From positions 1 to 23,423 of the forward strand of contig DYCH01000065.1 of assembly GCA_019418235.1 (NCBI GenBank): a DNA stretch of 23,423 nt, written 5' to 3'. Position numbers and translations under genes: made by a program. How positions within the stretch are numbered: position 1 is the stretch's first letter; each line of letters begins with the position of its first letter. Of the stretch, positions 22,057-23,423 are shown one piece after another. This DNA is from Sutterella sp. (lineage in GTDB: Bacteria > Pseudomonadota > Gammaproteobacteria > Burkholderiales > Burkholderiaceae_F). The notes under the pieces are model-generated. The model had not been told where the DNA came from. It worked only from the letters and a program-made list of their open reading frames with translations, and searched no databases.

Positions 22057-23423
22057 TTAATGTAGACGCATACCCGGGGTAGCACCTTCTTGCGGTTCAA
22101 GAATGTACAAACCCGTCTTTTCATCGGCGTTGCAGGCCGACAAAAGCATGCCTTCGCTCACACCGAACTTCATCTTGCGCGGAGCAAGGTTGGCGATCAC
22201 GACCGTCAACTTACCTTCGAGATCCTTCGGATCATAGTAGGCCTTGATGCCGGAGAAGATATTACGGGTCTTGCCTTCGCCTAAGTCCACCGTCAAGCGT
22301 AAGAGCTTCGTGGAGCCTTCAACGTGTTCGCACTTCACAATCTTGGCGATACGAAGGTCGAGCTTATTGAAGTCGTCAATCGTGACCTCAGGAGCAATTT
22401 CTTCACCACCGGGAGCAGGCGTTGCAGGCACTTCAGGAACGCCCGGAACCAAAGCATCCAATTGCTTGATGTCAGCGCGTTGCATCAAGTGCTTATAGGG
22501 CATGATCGTGTTGGCGCTCGTTAATGCGCAAGCGGCCGTATCCCACGTCAATTCGCCACAACCCAAGAAAGCTTCAACATTAGCAGCGGTTGCCGGCAAC
22601 ACGGGCTTGAGCATCGTCGTCAAGAGACGGAACGTTTCCAAGGCAACGGAGCAGACTTCGTGCAACTTGGCCTTTTGCGTTTCATCCTTAGCCAAATCCC
22701 AGGGCTTTTCGCGGTCAACGTATTCGTTGACGTAGTTTGCCATTTCCATAGCCAAGCGAATGGCTTTACCGTATTCACGGTCGTTGTAGAACTTGGCTAC
22801 GTTAGCGACGTTGTCGCGCAAACGAATCACCAATTCATGATTTTCCAAGCCATCGGCCACATGACCGTCAAAGCGTTTGACGATGAAACCTGCTGCACGG
22901 CTAGCGATGTTGACATACTTACCGATCAAGTCGCTGTTAATACGAGCGATGAAGTCTTGCTTACCGAAGTCAACGTCATCTAACGTGGGACCAAGTTTGG
23001 CGGCCAAGTAGTAACGCAACCATTCAGGGTTCATACCGAGCTCAAGATACTTCATGGGGCTGATACCCGTACCGCGGCTCTTACTCATCTTGCGACCGTC
23101 AACGGTCATAAAGCCGTGAACGAAAACGTTATCGGGCACACGGTAGGGTTGACCAGCAAAGTGCAACATCACCGGCCAGAAGAGCGTGTGGAAGTAAATA
23201 ATGTCCTTACCGATGAAGTGAATTTGTTCGGTCTTTTCATCGTTTAAGAATTCCCAGATGTCAAAGCCTTGCTTTTGAGCATAGTTCATCAAGCTTGCGT
23301 AGTAGCCAACCGGAGCGTCAAGCCAGACATAGAAGAACTTGTTGGGAGCATCGGGAATCGGAATACCGAAGTAGGGGCCGTCGCGGGAAATATCCCAGTC
23401 GCCCATCTTGCCGTCTTCAAGCC
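22057..23423 (-). CDS. metG: Methionyl-tRNA synthetase, C-terminal part (5' end outside window)
   Basis: Charges initiator and elongator tRNA-Met with methionine. Only the last roughly 455 codons are visible; the frame is open to the window edge (preceding residues LEDGK), so the apparent ATG at 23406 is internal. Seen in order: WDISRDGPYFG and FYVWLDAPVGYYAS of the catalytic domain, FIGKDIIYFHTLFWP, the KMSKS signature in GRKMSKSRGTG, the helical anticodon-binding domain (YVNEYVDREKPWDLAK), and a C-terminal EMAPII/OB-fold tRNA-binding domain (FNKLDLRIAKIVKCEHVEG to the end) that mediates dimerisation in the E. coli-type enzyme. The HIGH motif and zinc site are out of view. A terminator follows. 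Confidence 0.97.
   Translation of the reverse strand, partial: LEDGKMGDWDISRDGPYFGIPIPDAPNKFFYVWLDAPVGYYASLMNYAQKQGFDIWEFLNDEKTEQIHFIGKDIIYFHTLFWPVMLHFAGQPYRVPDNVFVHGFMTVDGRKMSKSRGTGISPMKYLELGMNPEWLRYYLAAKLGPTLDDVDFGKQDFIARINSDLIGKYVNIASRAAGFIVKRFDGHVADGLENHELVIRLRDNVANVAKFYNDREYGKAIRLAMEMANYVNEYVDREKPWDLAKDETQKAKLHEVCSVALETFRLLTTMLKPVLPATAANVEAFLGCGELTWDTAACALTSANTIMPYKHLMQRADIKQLDALVPGVPEVPATPAPGGEEIAPEVTIDDFNKLDLRIAKIVKCEHVEGSTKLLRLTVDLGEGKTRNIFSGIKAYYDPKDLEGKLTVVIANLAPRKMKFGVSEGMLLSACNADEKTGLYILEPQEGATPGMRLH

Overview
The window looks like chromosomal DNA of a betaproteobacterium, most likely a Burkholderiales member of the Sutterellaceae type (Sutterella/Parasutterella-like). The basis is indirect: a TctCBA tripartite tricarboxylate transporter with a Bug-type binding protein, a methyltransferase-rnhA-dnaQ neighbourhood, and a PhoB/PhoR-linked Pst system beside a polyphosphate kinase. 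Base composition is close to half GC, and the closely packed genes are mostly housekeeping. I see no insertion sequence, prophage, integron or CRISPR array, and no gene-free stretch longer than about 215 bases.

Layout. (1) 1-53 holds the 5' part of a tRNA-Val(GAC) gene on the minus strand with a near-consensus promoter. (2) 129-3074, minus strand, is a tctC-tctB-tctA operon. (3) 3180-5118, plus strand, carries a SAM methyltransferase-like gene (yafS type), rnhA and dnaQ, ending at a terminator. (4) 5238-9516, plus strand, is an RND efflux pair (lipoprotein adaptor plus inner-membrane pump) with its own terminator and no outer-membrane channel gene. (5) 9585-18651 is a phosphate island. pstS-pstC-pstA run on the plus strand; pstB-phoU-phoB-phoR and then ppk2 run on the minus strand; pepT lies between the two blocks. 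Each pst block has its own array of PhoB half-sites in exact 11-bp phase. (6) 18750-19775 is a threonine aldolase-like PLP enzyme. (7) 19772-20131 is a small HigA-like antitoxin without an adjacent toxin, convergent with the aldolase gene. (8) 20229-21935 is a SulP anion transporter with a STAS domain. (9) From 22057 to the window edge is the C-terminal part of methionyl-tRNA synthetase.

How the genes work together. PstS, PstC, PstA and PstB form the high-affinity phosphate importer. PhoU links its state to the sensor kinase PhoR, which phosphorylates PhoB; PhoB should bind the two Pho-box arrays and raise expression of both halves. PPK2 can interconvert polyphosphate and nucleotides, so storage sits beside uptake. 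The locus looks like a canonical pstSCAB-phoU-phoBR-ppk cluster that was broken between pstA and pstB, with one half inverted and its own PhoB promoter present.

The most unusual structures are regulatory. There are two phased Pho-box arrays, a terminator-like hairpin between phoU and phoB, and a strong terminator for the aldolase gene that lies inside the last codons of the opposing antitoxin gene. The terminator's T-run forms a 9-A run in the antitoxin reading frame. I found no convincing entirely new multi-gene system.
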